Positions 44,473-56,819 of a DNA stretch of 64,000 nt are shown here, in pieces. The notes under the pieces are model-generated. The model was not told the DNA's origin, did no database searches, and saw only the letters and a program-made list of their open reading frames with translations. Origin of the DNA: Aegilops tauschii subsp. strangulata (lineage: Eukaryota; Streptophyta; Magnoliopsida; Poales; Poaceae); assembly GCF_002575655.3 (NCBI RefSeq), contig NC_053035.3, forward strand, positions 91,909,322 through 91,973,321. The letters are read 5' to 3'. Made by a program: the position numbers and the translations under genes. The first letter of the stretch is position 1. Every line of letters begins with the position of its first letter.

Positions 44473-46186
44473 TGAAGGAAATATGCCCTAGAGGCAATCA
44501 TAAAGTTGTTATTTATATTTCCTTATATCATGATAAATGTTTATTATTCATGCTAGAATTGTATTAACCGGAAACTTAGTACATGTGTGAATACATAGAC
44601 AAACAGAGTGTCACTAGTATGCCTCTACTTGACTAGCTCGTTGAATCAAAGATGGTTAAGTTTCCTAGCCATAGACATGAGTTGTCATTTGATTAACGGG
44701 ATCACATCATTAGAGAATGATGTGATTGACTTGACCCATTCCGTTAGCTTAGCACTTGATCGTTTAGTATGTCGCTATTGCTTTCTTCATAACTTATACA
44801 TGTTCCTATGACTATGAGATTATGCAACTCCCGAATACCGGAGCAACACTTTGTTTGCTACCAAACGTCACAACGTAACTGGGTGATTATAAAGGTGCTC
44901 TACAGGTGTCTCCGATGGTACTTGTTGAGTTGGCATAGATCAAGATTAGGATTTGTCACTCCGATTGTCGGAGAGGTATCTCTGGGCCCTCTCGGTAATG
45001 CACATCACTATAAGCCTTGCAAGCAATGTGACTAATGAGTTACTTGTGGGATGATGCATTACGGAACGAGTAAAGAGACTTGCCGGTAATGAGATTGAAC
45101 TAGGTATTGAGATACCGACGATCGAATCTCGGGCAAGTAACATACCGATGACAAAGGGAACAACGTATGTTGTTATGCGGTTTGACCGATAAAGATCTTC
45201 GTAGAATATGTAGGAGCCAATATGAGCATCCAGGTTCTGCTATTTTTTATTGACCGGAGACGTGTCTCGGTCATGTCTACATAGTTCTCGAACCCTTAGG
45301 GTCCGCATGCTTAACGTTTGGTGACGATCGGTATTATGAGTTTATGTGTTTTGATGTACCGAAGGTTGTTCAGTGTCCCGGATGAGATCACGGACATGAC
45401 GAGGAGTCTTGAAATGGTCGAGACGTAAAGATCGATATATTGGAAGGCTATATTTGGACATCGGAAAGGTTCCGAGTGGTTCGGGCATTTTTCTGGAGTA
45501 CCGGGAGGTTACCGGAACACCCCGGGAGAAGTTATAGGCCTTATGGGCCATAAGAAGGAAGCACACCAGCCCACAAGGGGGCCGAATTGGAATAGGTTTG
45601 GGGGGCGCCCCCTTTCCTTCTCTCCTATTCCTCCTTCCCTTCCTCTCCTACTCCAACTAGGAAAAGGGGGGAATCCTACTCCCAGTGGGAGTAGGACTCC
45701 CCTAGGGCGTGCCATAGAGAGCGCCGGCCCCTCCCCTCCTCCACTCCTTTATATACGGGGGAGGGGGGCACCCCATGGACACACAAGTTGATCAGTTGAT
45801 CTTTTAGCCGTGTGCGGTGCCCCCCTCCACCACAATCCACCTCGGTCATATCGTAGCGGTGCTTAGGCGAAGCCCTACGTCGGTAGCATCATCATCACCT
45901 TCATCAAGCCGTCGTGCTGACGGAACTCTCCGTTGAAGCTCTGCTGGATCATGAGTTCGTGGGACGTCACCGAGCTGAACGTGTGCTGAACTCGGAGGTG
46001 CCGTGCGTTCGGTACTTGGATCGGTCAGATCGTGAAGACGTATGACTACATCAACCGCGTTGTTATAAAGCTTCCACTTTCGGTCTACGAGGGTACGTGG
46101 ACAACACTCTCCCCTCTCGTTGCTATGCATCACCATGATGTTGCATGTGCGTAGGAATTTTTTTGAAATTACTACGTTCCCCAACA
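44473..46186 (+). repeat. 5' LTR of Angela copy 2
   Basis: TGAAGGAAATATGCC...CGTTCCCCAACA. Promoter TATATACGGGGG near 45750 and, upstream, an inverted repeat around GGAATCCTACTCCC/GGGAGTAGGACTCC (about 45669-45702). Confidence 0.95.
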
Positions 46187-47427
46187 ATGGCATCAGAGCC
46201 AGGTTTATGCGTAGATGTTATATGCACGAGTAGAACACAAGTGAGTTGTGGGCGATACAAGTCATACTGCTTACCAGCATGTCATACTTTGATTTGGCGG
46301 TATTGTTGGATGAAGCGGCCCAGACCGACATTACGCGTACGCTTATGCGAGACTGGTTCTACCGACGTGCTTCGCACACAGGTGGCTGGCGGGTGTCAGT
46401 TTCTCCAACTTTAGTTGAATCGAGTGTGGCTACGCCCGGTCCTTGTGAAGGTTAAAACAACACTAACTTGACGAAATATCGTTGTGGTTTTGATGCGTAG
46501 GTAAGAATGGTTCTTGCTCAGCCCGTAGCAGCCACGTAAAACTTGCAACAACAAAGTAGAGGACGTCTAACTTGTTTTTGTAGGGCATGCTGTGATGTGA
46601 TATGGTCAAGACATGATGCTAAATTTTATTGTATGAGATGATCATGTTTTGTTGAAGTTATTGGCAACTGGCAGAAGCCTTATGGTTGTCTCTTTATGGG
46701 TATAGCAATAGTTGCAAGAGCAATAGTTGGTGAGACGACCATGTAACGACACGTTGATAGAGATCAAGATGATGGAGATCATGGTGTCATGCCGGTGACG
46801 ATAGAAATCATGACGGTACTTTGGAGATGGATATCAAAGGCACAAGATGATGATGGCCATATCATGTCACATATTTTGATTGCATGTGATGTTTATCTTT
46901 TATACACCTTATTTTGCTTAGTTCGGCGGTAGCATTATAAGATGATCTCTCACTAAATTTCAAGGTACAAGTGTTCTCCCTGAGTATGCACCGTCGCGAA
47001 AGTTCGTCGTGCCGAGACACCACGTGATGATCAGGTGTGATAAGCTCTACGTTTACATACAATGGGTGCAAGCCAGTTTTGCGCACGCAGAATACTCGGG
47101 TTAAACTTGATGAGCCTAGCATATGCAGATATGGCCTCGGAACACTGGAGGTCGAAAGGTCGAGCGTGAATCATATAGTAGATATGATCAACATAGTGAT
47201 GTTCACCATTGAAAACTACTCCATCTCACGTGATGATCAGACATGGTTTAGTTGATTTGGATCACGTGATCATTTAGATGACTAGAGGGATGTCTATCTA
47301 AGTGGGAGTTCTTAAGTAATATGATTAATTGAACTTTAAATTTATCATGAACTTAGTCCTGGTAGTATTTGCATATCTATGTTGTAGATTAATAGCTCGC
47401 ATTTAGCTCCCCTATTTTATTTTTTAT
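46187..47427 (+). other. Leader of Angela copy 2
   Basis: Untranslated region between primer-binding site and gag, the same as 17384-18665 in copy 1. No gene. Confidence 0.85.
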
Positions 47428-48447
47428 ATGTTCCTAGAGAAAACTAAGTTGAAAGATGTTAGTAGAAATGATACGGATTGGATCCGTGATCTGAGGATTA
47501 TCCTCATTGCTGCACAGAAGAATTATGTCCTTGATGCACCGCTAGGTGACAGACCGATTGCAGGAGCAAATGCAGATGTTATGAACGGTTGGCAAGCTTG
47601 ATATGATGACTACTTGATAGTTTAGTGCACCATGCTTTATGGCTTAGAATCAGGGCTTCAAAGACGTTTTTTGAAATGCCACAGAGCATATGAGATGTTC
47701 CAAGAGTTGAAATTAGTATTTCAGACTCATGCCCATGTCGAAAGGTATGAGACCTTTGACAAGTACTTTGCCTACAAGATGGAGGAGAATAGCTCAGCTA
47801 GTGAGCATGTGCTCAGAATGTCTGAGTACTACAATCACTTGAATCAAGTGGGAGTTAATCTTCTAGATAAGATAGTGATTGACAGAGTTCTCTAGTCACT
47901 ATCACCAAGTTACTAGAACTTCGTGATGAACTATAATATGCAAGGGATAACGGAAATGATTCCCAAGCTCTTCGTGATGCTGAAATTGACGAAGGTAGAA
48001 ATCAAGAAAAGCATCAAGTGTTGATGGTTGACAAGACCACTAGTTTCAAGAAAAGGGCAAAGGGAAGAAGGGGAACTTCAAAAAGAACGACAAGCAAGTT
48101 GCTGCTCCCGTGAAGAACCCAAAGCTAGACCCAAGCCTGAAACTGAGTGCTTCTACTGCAAAGGAAATGGTCACTGGAAGTGGAACTGCCCTAGATACTT
48201 GGCGGATAAGAAGGATGGCAAAGTGAATAAAGGTATATTGGATATACATGTTATTTATGTGTACTTTACTAGTGTTTATAGCAACCCCTTGGCATTTGAT
48301 ACTGGTTCAGTTGCTAAGAGTAGTAACTCGAAACATGAGTTGCAAAATGAACAGAAACTAGTTAAGGGCGAGGTGACGATGTGTGTTGGAAGTAGTTCCA
48401 AGATTGATATGATCATCATCGCACACTCCCTATACTTTCGGGATTAG
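47428..48447 (+). pseudogene. Copia gag and protease start, broken, Angela copy 2
   Basis: ATG at 47428 (MFLEKTKLKDVSRND), the same start as copy 1. In-frame TGA and TAG occur just before the MLYGLESG stretch at 47632. Gag core AYEMFQELKLVFQ and EHVLRMSEYYNHLNQ in 47632-47895; then frame 48028-48447 with zinc knuckle CFYCKGNGHWKWNC and protease AFDTGSVA. A TAG at 47893-47895 and a frameshift near 48025 divide it. Confidence 0.85.
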
Positions 48448-48512
48448 TGTTGAACCTAAATAAGTGTTATTTGGTGTTTACGTTGAGCATGAATATGATT
48501 TGATCATGTTTA

Positions 48513-49494
48513 TTGCAATACGGTTATTCATTTAAGTTAGAGAATAATTGTTGTTCTGTTTACATGAATAAAACCTTCTATGGTCATACACCCAATGAAA
48601 ATGGTTTGTTGGATCTCGTTCGTAGTGATACACATATTCATAATATTGAAGCCAAAAGATGCAAAGTTAATAATGATAGTGCAACTTATTTGTGGCACTG
48701 CCGTTTAGGTCATATTGGTGTAAAGCGCATGAAGAAACTCCATGCTGATGGGATTTTGGAATCACTTGATGCTTGCGAACCATGCCTTATGGGCAAGATG
48801 ACTAAGACTCCGTTCTCCGGAACAATGGAGCAAGCAACTGACTTATTGGAAATAATACATACTGATGTATGCGACCCGATGAGTGTTAAGGCTCACGGCG
48901 GGTATCGTTATTTTCTGACCTTCACAGATGATTTGAGCAGACATGGGTATATCTTCTTGATGAAACATAAGTCTTAAACATTTGAAAAGTTCAAAGAATT
49001 TCAGAGTGAAGTGGAAAATCATCGTAACAAGAAAATAAAGTTTCTACGATCTGATCGCGGACATATATTTGAGTTACGAGTTTGGTCTTCATTTGAAACA
49101 ATGCAGAATAGTTTTGCAACTCACGCCACCTGGAACACAACAGTGTAATGGTGTGTCCGAACGTCATAACCATACTTTATTAGATATGGTGCAATCTATG
49201 ATGTCTCTTACTTATTTACCACTATCGTTTTGGGGTTATGCATTAGAGACAGCTGCATTCACGTTAAATAGGGTACCATCTAAATCCGTTGAGACGACAC
49301 CATATGAACTGTGGTTTGGCAAGAAACCAAAGTTGTCGTTTCTTAAAGTTTGGGGTTGCGATGCTTATGTGAACAAGTTTCATCCTGATATGCTCAGACC
49401 CAAATCGGAGAAATGTGTCTTCATAGGATACCCAAAAGGAGACAGTTGGGTACACCTTCTATCACAGATCCAAAGGCAACACATTTGTTGCTAA
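48513..49494 (+). pseudogene. Copia integrase, broken, Angela copy 2
   Basis: Frame 48513-48977: LWHCRLGHIGVKRMKKLH and CEPCLMGKMTK (HHCC) and the first Asp in IIHTDVCDP; ends with TAA in place of a sense codon after LMKHKS. Frame 49069-49494 resumes with GVSERHNHTLLDMVQSMM (Glu) and WGCDAYVNKF. The segment carrying the second Asp (49000-49070) is out of frame. Confidence 0.85.
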
Positions 49495-50307
49495 GAATGG
49501 ATCCTTTCTAGAGAAGGAGTTTCTCTCGAAAGAAGTGAGTGGGAGGAAAGTAGAACTTGATGAGGTAACTGTACCCGCTCCCTTATTGGAAAGTAGTTCA
49601 TCACAGAAATCTGTTCCTGTGACTCCTACACCAATTAGTGAGGAAGCTAATGATAATGATCATGTAACTTCAGATCAAGTTACTACCGAACCTCGTAGGT
49701 AAACCAGAGTGAGATCTGCACCAGAGTGGTACGGTAATCCTATTCTGGAGGTCATGTTACTTGACCATGACGAACCTACGAACTATGAGGAAGCGATGAT
49801 GAGCCCAGACTCCGCAAAATGGCTTGAGGCCATGAAATCTGAGATGGGATCCATGTATGGGAACAAAGTGTGGACTTTGGTTGACTTGCCCGATGATCGG
49901 CAAGCCATAGAAAATAAATGGATCTTCAAGAGGAAGACGGACGCTGATAGTAGTGTTACTATCTACAAAGCTAGACTTGTTGAAAACGGTTTTTGACAAA
50001 GTTCAAGGTGTTGAATACGATGAGATTTTCTCACTCGTAGCGATGCTTAAGTCTGTCTGAATCATGTTAGGAAATTGCCACATTTTATGAAATCTGGCAA
50101 ATGGATGTCAAAACTACATTCCTTAATGGATTTCTTAAAGAAGAGTTGTATATGATGCAACCAGAAGGTTTTGTCGATCCTAAAGGTGCTAACAAAATGT
50201 GCAAGCTCCAGCGATCCATCTATGGACTGGTGCATGCATCTCGGAGTTGGAATATATGCTTTGATAAGTTGATCAAAGCATATAAGTCTTATACAGACTT
50301 GCGGTGA
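49495..50307 (+). pseudogene. Copia reverse transcriptase, broken, Angela copy 2
   Basis: Acidic linker, a stop near 49699, then 49709-49996 with RSAPEWYGNPILEVMLLDH, NKWIFKRKTDADSSV and YKARLVENGF, then 50101-50307 with [20 protein letters not shown] (first catalytic Asp) and [13 protein letters not shown]. The YVDD box is lost in the stops after 50307. Same order and similar break points as copy 1, partly independent. Confidence 0.83.
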
Positions 50308-50562
50308 AGCCTATATTTCCAAGAAAGTGAGTGGGAGCACTACAGCCTTTCTGATAAGTATATGTGATTGACATATTGTCGATTGGAAATGATGTAGAAT
50401 TTTCTGGAAAGCATAAAGGAGTGTTTGAAAGGAGTTTTTCAAAGAAAGACCTCGGTGAAGCTACTTAGATATTGAGCATCATGATCTATAGAGATAGATC
50501 AAGACGCTTGATAAGTTTTTTCAATCAGTATATACCTTGAGAAGATTTTGAAGTAGTTCAAA

Positions 50563-51060
50563 ATGGAACAGTCAAAGAAAGAGTTCTTGCCTGTGTTACA
50601 AGGTGTGAAATTGAGTAAGACTCAAAGCCCGAGCACGGCAGAAGATAGAAAGAGAATGAAAGTCATTCCCTATGCCTTAGCCATAGGTTCTATAAAGTAT
50701 GCCATGTTGTGTACCAGATCTATTGTATACCCTACACTGAGTTTGGCAAGGGAGTACAATAGTGATCTAGGAGTAGATCACTGGACAGCGGTCAAAATTA
50801 TCCTTAGAGGACTAAGGAAATATTTCTCGGTTATGGAGGTGATAAAGAGTTCGTCGTAAAGAGTTGCGTTGATGCAAGCTCTGACACCGATCTGGATGAC
50901 TCTAAGTCACAATCCGGATACATATTGAAAGTGGGAGCAATTAGCTAAAGTAGCTCCGTGCAAAGCATTGTAGACATAGAAATTTGCAAAATACATACGG
51001 ATCTGAATTTGGCAGACCCATTGACTAAACTTCTCTCACAAGCAAAACATGATCACACCT
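50563..51060 (+). pseudogene. Copia RT end and RNase H, broken, Angela copy 2
   Basis: 50563-50859 reads MEQSKKEFLPVLQGVKLSKTQ and SIKYAMLCTRSIVYPTLSLAREY. A frameshift near 50855 separates the RNase H start (SCVDASSDTDLDDSKS region). It decays before the tract GCAAGTGGGAGAC. Confidence 0.78.
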
Positions 51061-51214
51061 TAGTACTCTTTGGGTCTTAATCACATGGCGATGTGAACTA
51101 AGATTACTGACTCTAGTAAACCCTTTGAGTGTTGGTCACATGGCGATGTGAACTATGGGTGTTAATTACATGGCGATGTGAACTAGATTATTGACTCTAG
51201 TGCAAGTGGGAGAC

Positions 51215-52953
51215 TGAAGGAAATATGCCCTAGAGGCAATCATAAAGTTGTTATTTATGTTTCCTTATATCATGATAAATGTTTATTATTCATGCTAGAA
51301 TTGTCTTAACCGGAAACTTAGTACATGTGTGAATACATAGACAAACAGAGTGTCACTAGTATGCCTCTACTTGACTAGCTCGTTGAATCAAAGATGGTTA
51401 AGTTTCCTAGCCATAGACATGAGTTGTCATTTGATTAACGGGATCACATCATTAGAGAATTATGTGATTGACTTGACCCATTCCGTTAGCTTAGCACTTG
51501 ATCGTTTAGTATGTTGCTATTGCTTTCTTCATAACTTATACATGTTCCTATGACTATGAGATTATGCAACTCCCGAGTACCGGAGGAACACTTTGTGTGC
51601 TACCAAACGTCACAACGTATCTGGGTGATTATAAAGGTGCTCTACAGGTGTCTCCGATGGTACTTGTTGAGTTGGCATAGATCGAGATTAGGATTTGTCA
51701 CTCTGATTGTCGGAGATGTATCTCTGGGCCCTCTCGGTAATGCACATCACTATAAGCCTTGCAAGCAATGTGACTAATGACTTAGTTGCGGGATGATGCA
51801 TTACGGAACGAGTAAAGAGACTTACCGGTAACGAGATTGAACTAGGTATTGAGATACCGACGATCGAATCTCGGGCAAGTAACATACCGATGACAAAGGG
51901 AACAACGTATGTTGTTATGCGGTTTGACCGGTAAAGATCTTCGTAGAATATGTGGGAGCAATATGAGCATCCAGGTTTCGCTATTGGTTATTGACCGGAG
52001 ACGTGTCTCGGTCATGTCTACATAGTTCTCGAACCCGTAGGGTCCGCACGCTTAACATTCGGTGACGATCGGTATTATGAGTTTATGTTTTTTGATGTAC
52101 CAAAGGTTGTTCAGAATCCCGGATGAGATCACGGACATGAAGAGGAGTCTTGAAATTGTCGACACATAAAGATCGATATATTGGAAGGCTATATTCGGAC
52201 ATCGGAAAGGTTCCGAGTGGTTCGGGCATTTTTCCGGAGTACCGGGAGGTTACCGGAACCCCCCGGGAGAAGTTATGGGCCTTATGGGCCATAAGAAGGA
52301 AGCACACCAGCCCACAAGGGGCTGGTGCACCCCCCTTGGGCAGGAGGCCGAATTGGAATAGGTTTGGGGGGGGGCGCCCCCCTTTCCTTCTCTCCTATTC
52401 CTCCTTCCCTTCCTCTCCTACTCCAACTAGGGAAAGGGGGATCCTACTCCCGGTGGGAGTAGGACTCCCCTAGGGCGCGCCATAGAGAGGGCCGGCCCCT
52501 CCCCTCCTCCACTCCTTTATATACGGGGGAGGGGGCACCCCATGGACACACAAGTTGATCAGTTGATCTTTTAGCCGTGTGCAGTGCCCCCCTCCAGCAC
52601 AATCCACCTCGGTCATATCGTAGCGGTGCTTAGGCGAAGCCCTGCGTTGGTAGCATCATCATCACCGTCATTACGCCGTCGTGCTGACGGAACTCTCCCT
52701 CGAAGCTCTGCTGGATCGTGAGTTCGTGGGACGTCACCGAGCTGAACGTGTGCTGAACTCGGAGGTGCCGTGCGTTCGGTACTTGGATCGGTCAGATCGT
52801 GAAGACGTATGACTACATCAACCGCGTTGTTATAGCGCTTCCGCTTTCGGTCTACGAGGGTACATGGACAACACTCTCTCCTCTCGTTGCTATGCATCAC
52901 CATGATCTTGCGTGTGCAGAGGAATTTTTTTGAAATTACTACGTTCCCCAACA
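51215..52953 (+). repeat. 3' LTR of Angela copy 2
   Basis: Nearly the same as the 5' LTR with scattered single-base changes and an additional GGCTGGTGCACCCCCCTTGG segment near 52320. Followed by TSD CAAGC. Confidence 0.95.
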
Positions 52954-52958
52954 CAAGC

Positions 52959-53174
52959 ATGGGCTCAGGAGATTACATTTTCTAGATATTAAGATTTGGC
53001 AAGTGCCTACAATTTAAAAAGAAATATAGGTGCCCCGTGATCTCCGTTCTTGCCCCTTTCCTCCCAGGTGCGGGAGGTGAAGGCAAAAAGGAAGCGGCGG
53101 GAAACGCGTCGATGGAGAGCTTGACGAGGAAGACCCTCGGCAGGGCGCGTGGCCGAGGGAGGAGGGCGGCGCGG
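52959..53174 (-). other. 3' flank of the B3-domain gene, element A
   Basis: On the minus strand this follows the stop of the B3-domain gene and leads into 44472. GC-rich, then AT-rich towards 52960. No separate gene. Confidence 0.5.
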
Positions 53175-53202
53175 TCAGTCGGAGTCAGCGTCCTCCCACT
53201 TG
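53175..53202 (-). pseudogene. Last codons of the B3-domain gene of element A
   Basis: After removal of element C and one copy of its TSD, the B3-domain frame continues here as KWEDADSD and TGA (53175-53177). The acidic, Asp-rich character is the same as the preceding part (SDKEDSDSDDEGV), which supports that this is the natural C-terminus. Split from the rest by 7.7 kb. Confidence 0.7.
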
Positions 53203-53207
53203 ACGCC

Positions 53208-53676
53208 TGAGGGATTCCTAGATTAGGGGGTCCTCGGACAGCCGGACTATATACTTCTGCTGGACTGTTGGACCATGAAGATACAAGACTCAAGACTTCG
53301 TCCCGTGTCCGGATGGGACTCTCCTTGGCGTGGAAGGCAAGCTTGGCAATACGGATATGTAGATCCCCTCCCTTGTAACCGACTCTGTGTAACCCTAGCC
53401 CCCTCCGGTGTCTATATAAACCAGAGGGTTTAGTCCGTAGGACAACAACAATCATACCATAGGCTAGCTTCTAGGGTTTAGCCTCTATGATCTCGTGGTA
53501 GATCAACTCTTGTAATACTCATATCATCAAGATCAATCAAGCAGGAAGTAGGGTATTACCTCCATCGAGAGGGCCCGAACCTGGGTAAACATCGTGTCCC
53601 CGCCTCCTGTTACCATCCGCCTTAGACGCATAGTTCGGGACCCCCTACAAAAGATCCGCCGGTTTTGACACCGACA
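53208..53676 (+). repeat. 5' LTR of element C
   Basis: TGAGGGATTCCTAGATT...TTTTGACACCGACA. TATA box CTATATAAACC near 53413. The primer-binding region TTGGTGCTTTCATTGAGAG starts at 53677, as in element B. Confidence 0.93.
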
Positions 53677-53723
53677 TTGGTGCTTTCATTGAGAGTTCCA
53701 CTGTGCCGTCACCGTAAGGCTAG

Positions 53724-54495
53724 ATGGCTCCTTCGATCATCGGCAAAAATGCGATCCAGGGTGAGGTATTCCTCCCCGGACAGATCTTCGTATTTGGCGG
53801 CTTCGTACTGCGGGCCAACTCGCTTGGCCATCTGGAGCAGATCGAGAGCTACGCCCCTGGCCATCAGGTCAGGTTTGGAAACTTGAACTATACTGCCGAC
53901 ATCCGCGGAGACTTGATCTTTGACGGATTCGAGCCCATGTCAGGCACGCCGCACAATCACGACGAGCATGATTTAGCTCTGCCGTCGGACAGTGTTCGGG
54001 AGATCACACCTGCAACCACTCCGGCCCTCAATCCGGAACAAATTGCGCCATCTGAGGACGGGTGGATGGACCCCGCCACGGAGGCCGCACGCTCAGTGGT
54101 GATAGAGCCGAATACTGACTTCACCTCCTACGAGACCCGTGTTGCCGAACCGTTGGATTCGTCCTCGGCCATGGACTCCGAGCCGCCTGCGTCCGTGCCC
54201 ATAGAATCTGATTGGGCACCGATCATGGAGTTTACCTTCGCGGATATCTTCCAGCACTCGCCTTTTGGCGACGTGCTAAACTCGTTGAAGTCTCTCTCCC
54301 TGTCAGGAGACCCTTGGCCGAACTATGTCCGGCTAGAATAGGATGTCGACTGTCCGGATGCAAAGGCCTTAGCGGCATTTAAGCATAACATCCGGGACGA
54401 GTGGCTCGCCCGGCACCTCGGCCAGGAGAAGCCGAAGTCCATGGCAGCCCTCACGACACTCATGACCCGCTTTTGTGCGGGCGAGGATAGCTAGC
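53724..54495 (+). pseudogene. Gag of element C with internal deletion
   Basis: ATG 53724 (MAPSIIGKNAIQGEVFLPGQ), the same start and N-terminal part as element B (VLRANSLGHLEQIESYAPGHQVRFG). After DPWPNYVRLE and a TAG (54339-54341) the sequence jumps to DCPDAKALAAFKHNIRDEWLARHLGQEKPKS, the end of the gag domain. The acidic middle and most of the Retrotrans_gag core of element B have no counterpart. Another TAG at 54493-54495. Without the core it cannot form particles. Confidence 0.82.
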
Positions 54496-55584
54496 TGTCT
54501 CGCAGCAACAACACATCAAGAAATCCTGGCACTTCAGATACCAAAGATACTAACGGCAGACCATGTCGTAACAGACACAAGCGCCGCAACAACGGCGACA
54601 ACGCCGAAGACATGGTAGTTAATGCCGGATTCAGCGACTCTAAATCCGGTCAGCGGAAGAAGCCGTTCAAAAGAAGCAATCCGGGCCCGTCCAGTTTGGA
54701 CCGCATACTCGATTGCTCGTGTCAAATTCACGGCACCCCCGATAAGCCAGCCAATCACACCAACAGAGAATGCTGGGTGTTCAAGCAGGCCGGCAAGTTC
54801 AATGCCGAAAACAGGGACAAGGGGCTGCATAGCGACGACGAGGAGGAGCCTCGACCGCCAAACATAGGAGGACAGAAGAGGTTCCCTCCACAAGTGAAAA
54901 CGGTGAACATGATATACGCAACCCACATTCCCAAGAGGGAACGGAAGCGTGCACTATGGGACGTCTATGCGATGGAGCCAGTCGCCCCAAAGTTCAACCC
55001 ATGGTCCTCTTGTCCGATCACCTTCAATCGCAGGGACCACCCCACTAGTATCCGTCATGGCGGATCTGCCGCATTGGTCTGGACCCCATCATCGACGGAT
55101 TTCACCTCACTCGAGTCCTTATGGACAGTGGCAGCACCCTGAACCTGCTCTATCAGGATACAGTGCGCAAAATGGGTATAGACCCCTCGAGGATCAAGCC
55201 CACTAAAACCACCTTTAAAGGTGTCATCCCAGGTGTGGAGGCCCATTGCACGGGCTCAATCACGCTGGAAGTGGTCTTCGGATCTCCGGACAACTTCCGA
55301 AGCGAGGAGTTAATCTTCGATATCGTCCCGTTCCGCAGTGGCTATCACGCACTGCTCGGGTGAACCGCATTTTCCAGATTCAATGCGGTACTGCATTATG
55401 TATACCTCAAGATCAAAATGCCAGGACCTCGTGGGGTTATAACAGTCAATGGAAACACAGAACGCTCGCTCCGCACGGAGTAGCACACTGCGGCCCTCGC
55501 AGCACAGGCACACAACAGCCTTTTAAGGCAAACCGCCAATTCGGCGATAAAGCCCCCGGATACCTTCAAGCGAGTCCGGAGTAA
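54496..55584 (+). pseudogene. Zinc knuckle and aspartic protease of element C
   Basis: Same frame as gag. SSLDRILDCSCQIHGTPDKPANHTNRECWVFKQA has the knuckle-like Cys-His pattern, then KTVNMIYATHIPKRERKRALWD. A one-base loss near 55079 shifts frame; 55121-55363 continues with MDSGSTLNLLYQDTVRKMGI (active-site D-S-G) and GVIPGVEAHCTGSITLEVVFG, FRSGYHALLG; a second shift near 55365 follows. The relation to element B (34435-35363) is close along the whole length. Confidence 0.8.
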
Positions 55585-56819
55585 CCTGCAACAGGATCGC
55601 CTGGCACGTTCAGAGCTCGCCTAGCAATTCGGCCTCCGCCCTAGTCCCAGTCAAGCGACGAAATCTGTGCCGCGCGTACATAATTACGCACTAAAAATAC
55701 CATGGGCATAGGCGGGGGCACGGCCAGGACACGCCCCACAATGCGGCTCAACCGCCCCAGGGGCTGTATACCTTTATCATTTTCTCTCTTTCAGGACCTT
55801 ACTCTTTGGAAGCCCTTCTTGGCAGCCTGATTGCTGGACGCATTACGGGAAGGAAATACCAAGGAGGCAAGAAGCTAAGACGTACAAGGGAATCCCCAGG
55901 TGGTCTCTGATAACGATCGAAGTACACGTTTTAAATACCCATACGCAACTTGCCCTTGGATAGGACATGTCAAATAGTCCTATTTTTTTGCTTATTGCAC
56001 TACTTGTACCCATACGCTTCGACGTATTATTTAATAACAATGCATAGATTTAGTCTATTATTGCATTAACCTTTTTTCATTGTCTGCTTATTTACGACAA
56101 ATTGCACCCGTACATTCTGGTACGACCAGTGCGCCAGGGGCTTCAGTATACCCCATAATACGGCGTGAGAAGTCCGAACACTTTTGACAGTGCGGCACCC
56201 CGAACTTAGAGCATTATATGTATCAGCTCCGAATCATGTCTTGGGTCAATAGTTGGGTTTGCCCGGCTCCCATGTTTTGGTACCTTACGTTCCGCAATAT
56301 CGGCTAAGGTAGCGCTGGGAGAACTACTGCGATTGTGTCCCGGTTCTTCCCGACGAGCACCTCAGTAGAGAAAGCCGAAAACAGACTGTCATGATAAGGC
56401 GAGAGCTGGTCGTTGTTCGAGAGGTCTCAAGTCCTTAAAGACTTTTTCCGCTTCGGGCGAGGAGTCGGCCTTGCCCGACTTAGGCGTATATAGCGCCCCA
56501 AATTTGGCCTTCCGAATACTAGGGGCTTCGCCAAAATTTTAAATTGTAGACTTCTATGGCTAAGTGAGAGTGATAAAGCCTTATAGTCCGATTGCCTGGT
56601 TCGCTATGCTGAACACCTCCCTCGAAGGACCCAAAATTGGGATAAAGAGTGCTCAGATTTATCCCGAACACCTCAGTACTAGTTACATGGGGGCAGAAGC
56701 CGACGACTGGCCAACTCTCAGATTTTATAAACGGCCGCACAGAAGGTAATATTTTAAATTCACAAGCATTGCATAGCGCAAATGAACTCGTTTCACATTA
56801 CAGGATCACCTGAGTACAT
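55585..56819 (+). other. Spacer of element C where pol is missing
   Basis: No RT, RNase H or integrase motif. Shares blocks with the element B spacer (33256-34434), including the part next to the protease end. Contains the 3' flank of the antisense gene. Confidence 0.65.

Larger units (their letters stand above)
44473..52953 (+). mobile_element. Angela: Ty1/copia element, Angela/BARE type (copy 2), both LTRs present
   Basis: 8481 bp, plus strand, perfect TSD CAAGC (44468-44472 and 52954-52958). 5' LTR 44473-46186 and 3' LTR 51215-52953 (1714 and 1739 bp); the length difference is mainly about 25 bases near 52315-52345 present only in the 3' LTR. Primer-binding region TGGCATCAGAGCCAGG at 46189; polypurine tract GCAAGTGGGAGAC before 51215. 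Structurally complete but coding regions are broken. Confidence 0.96.

Noticed and set aside
46187..46204. tRNA-like match next to the Angela LTR
   Set aside because: TGGCATCAGAGCC is a primer-binding site complementary to a tRNA 3' end, not a tRNA gene. No tRNA or rRNA gene seen in the window.
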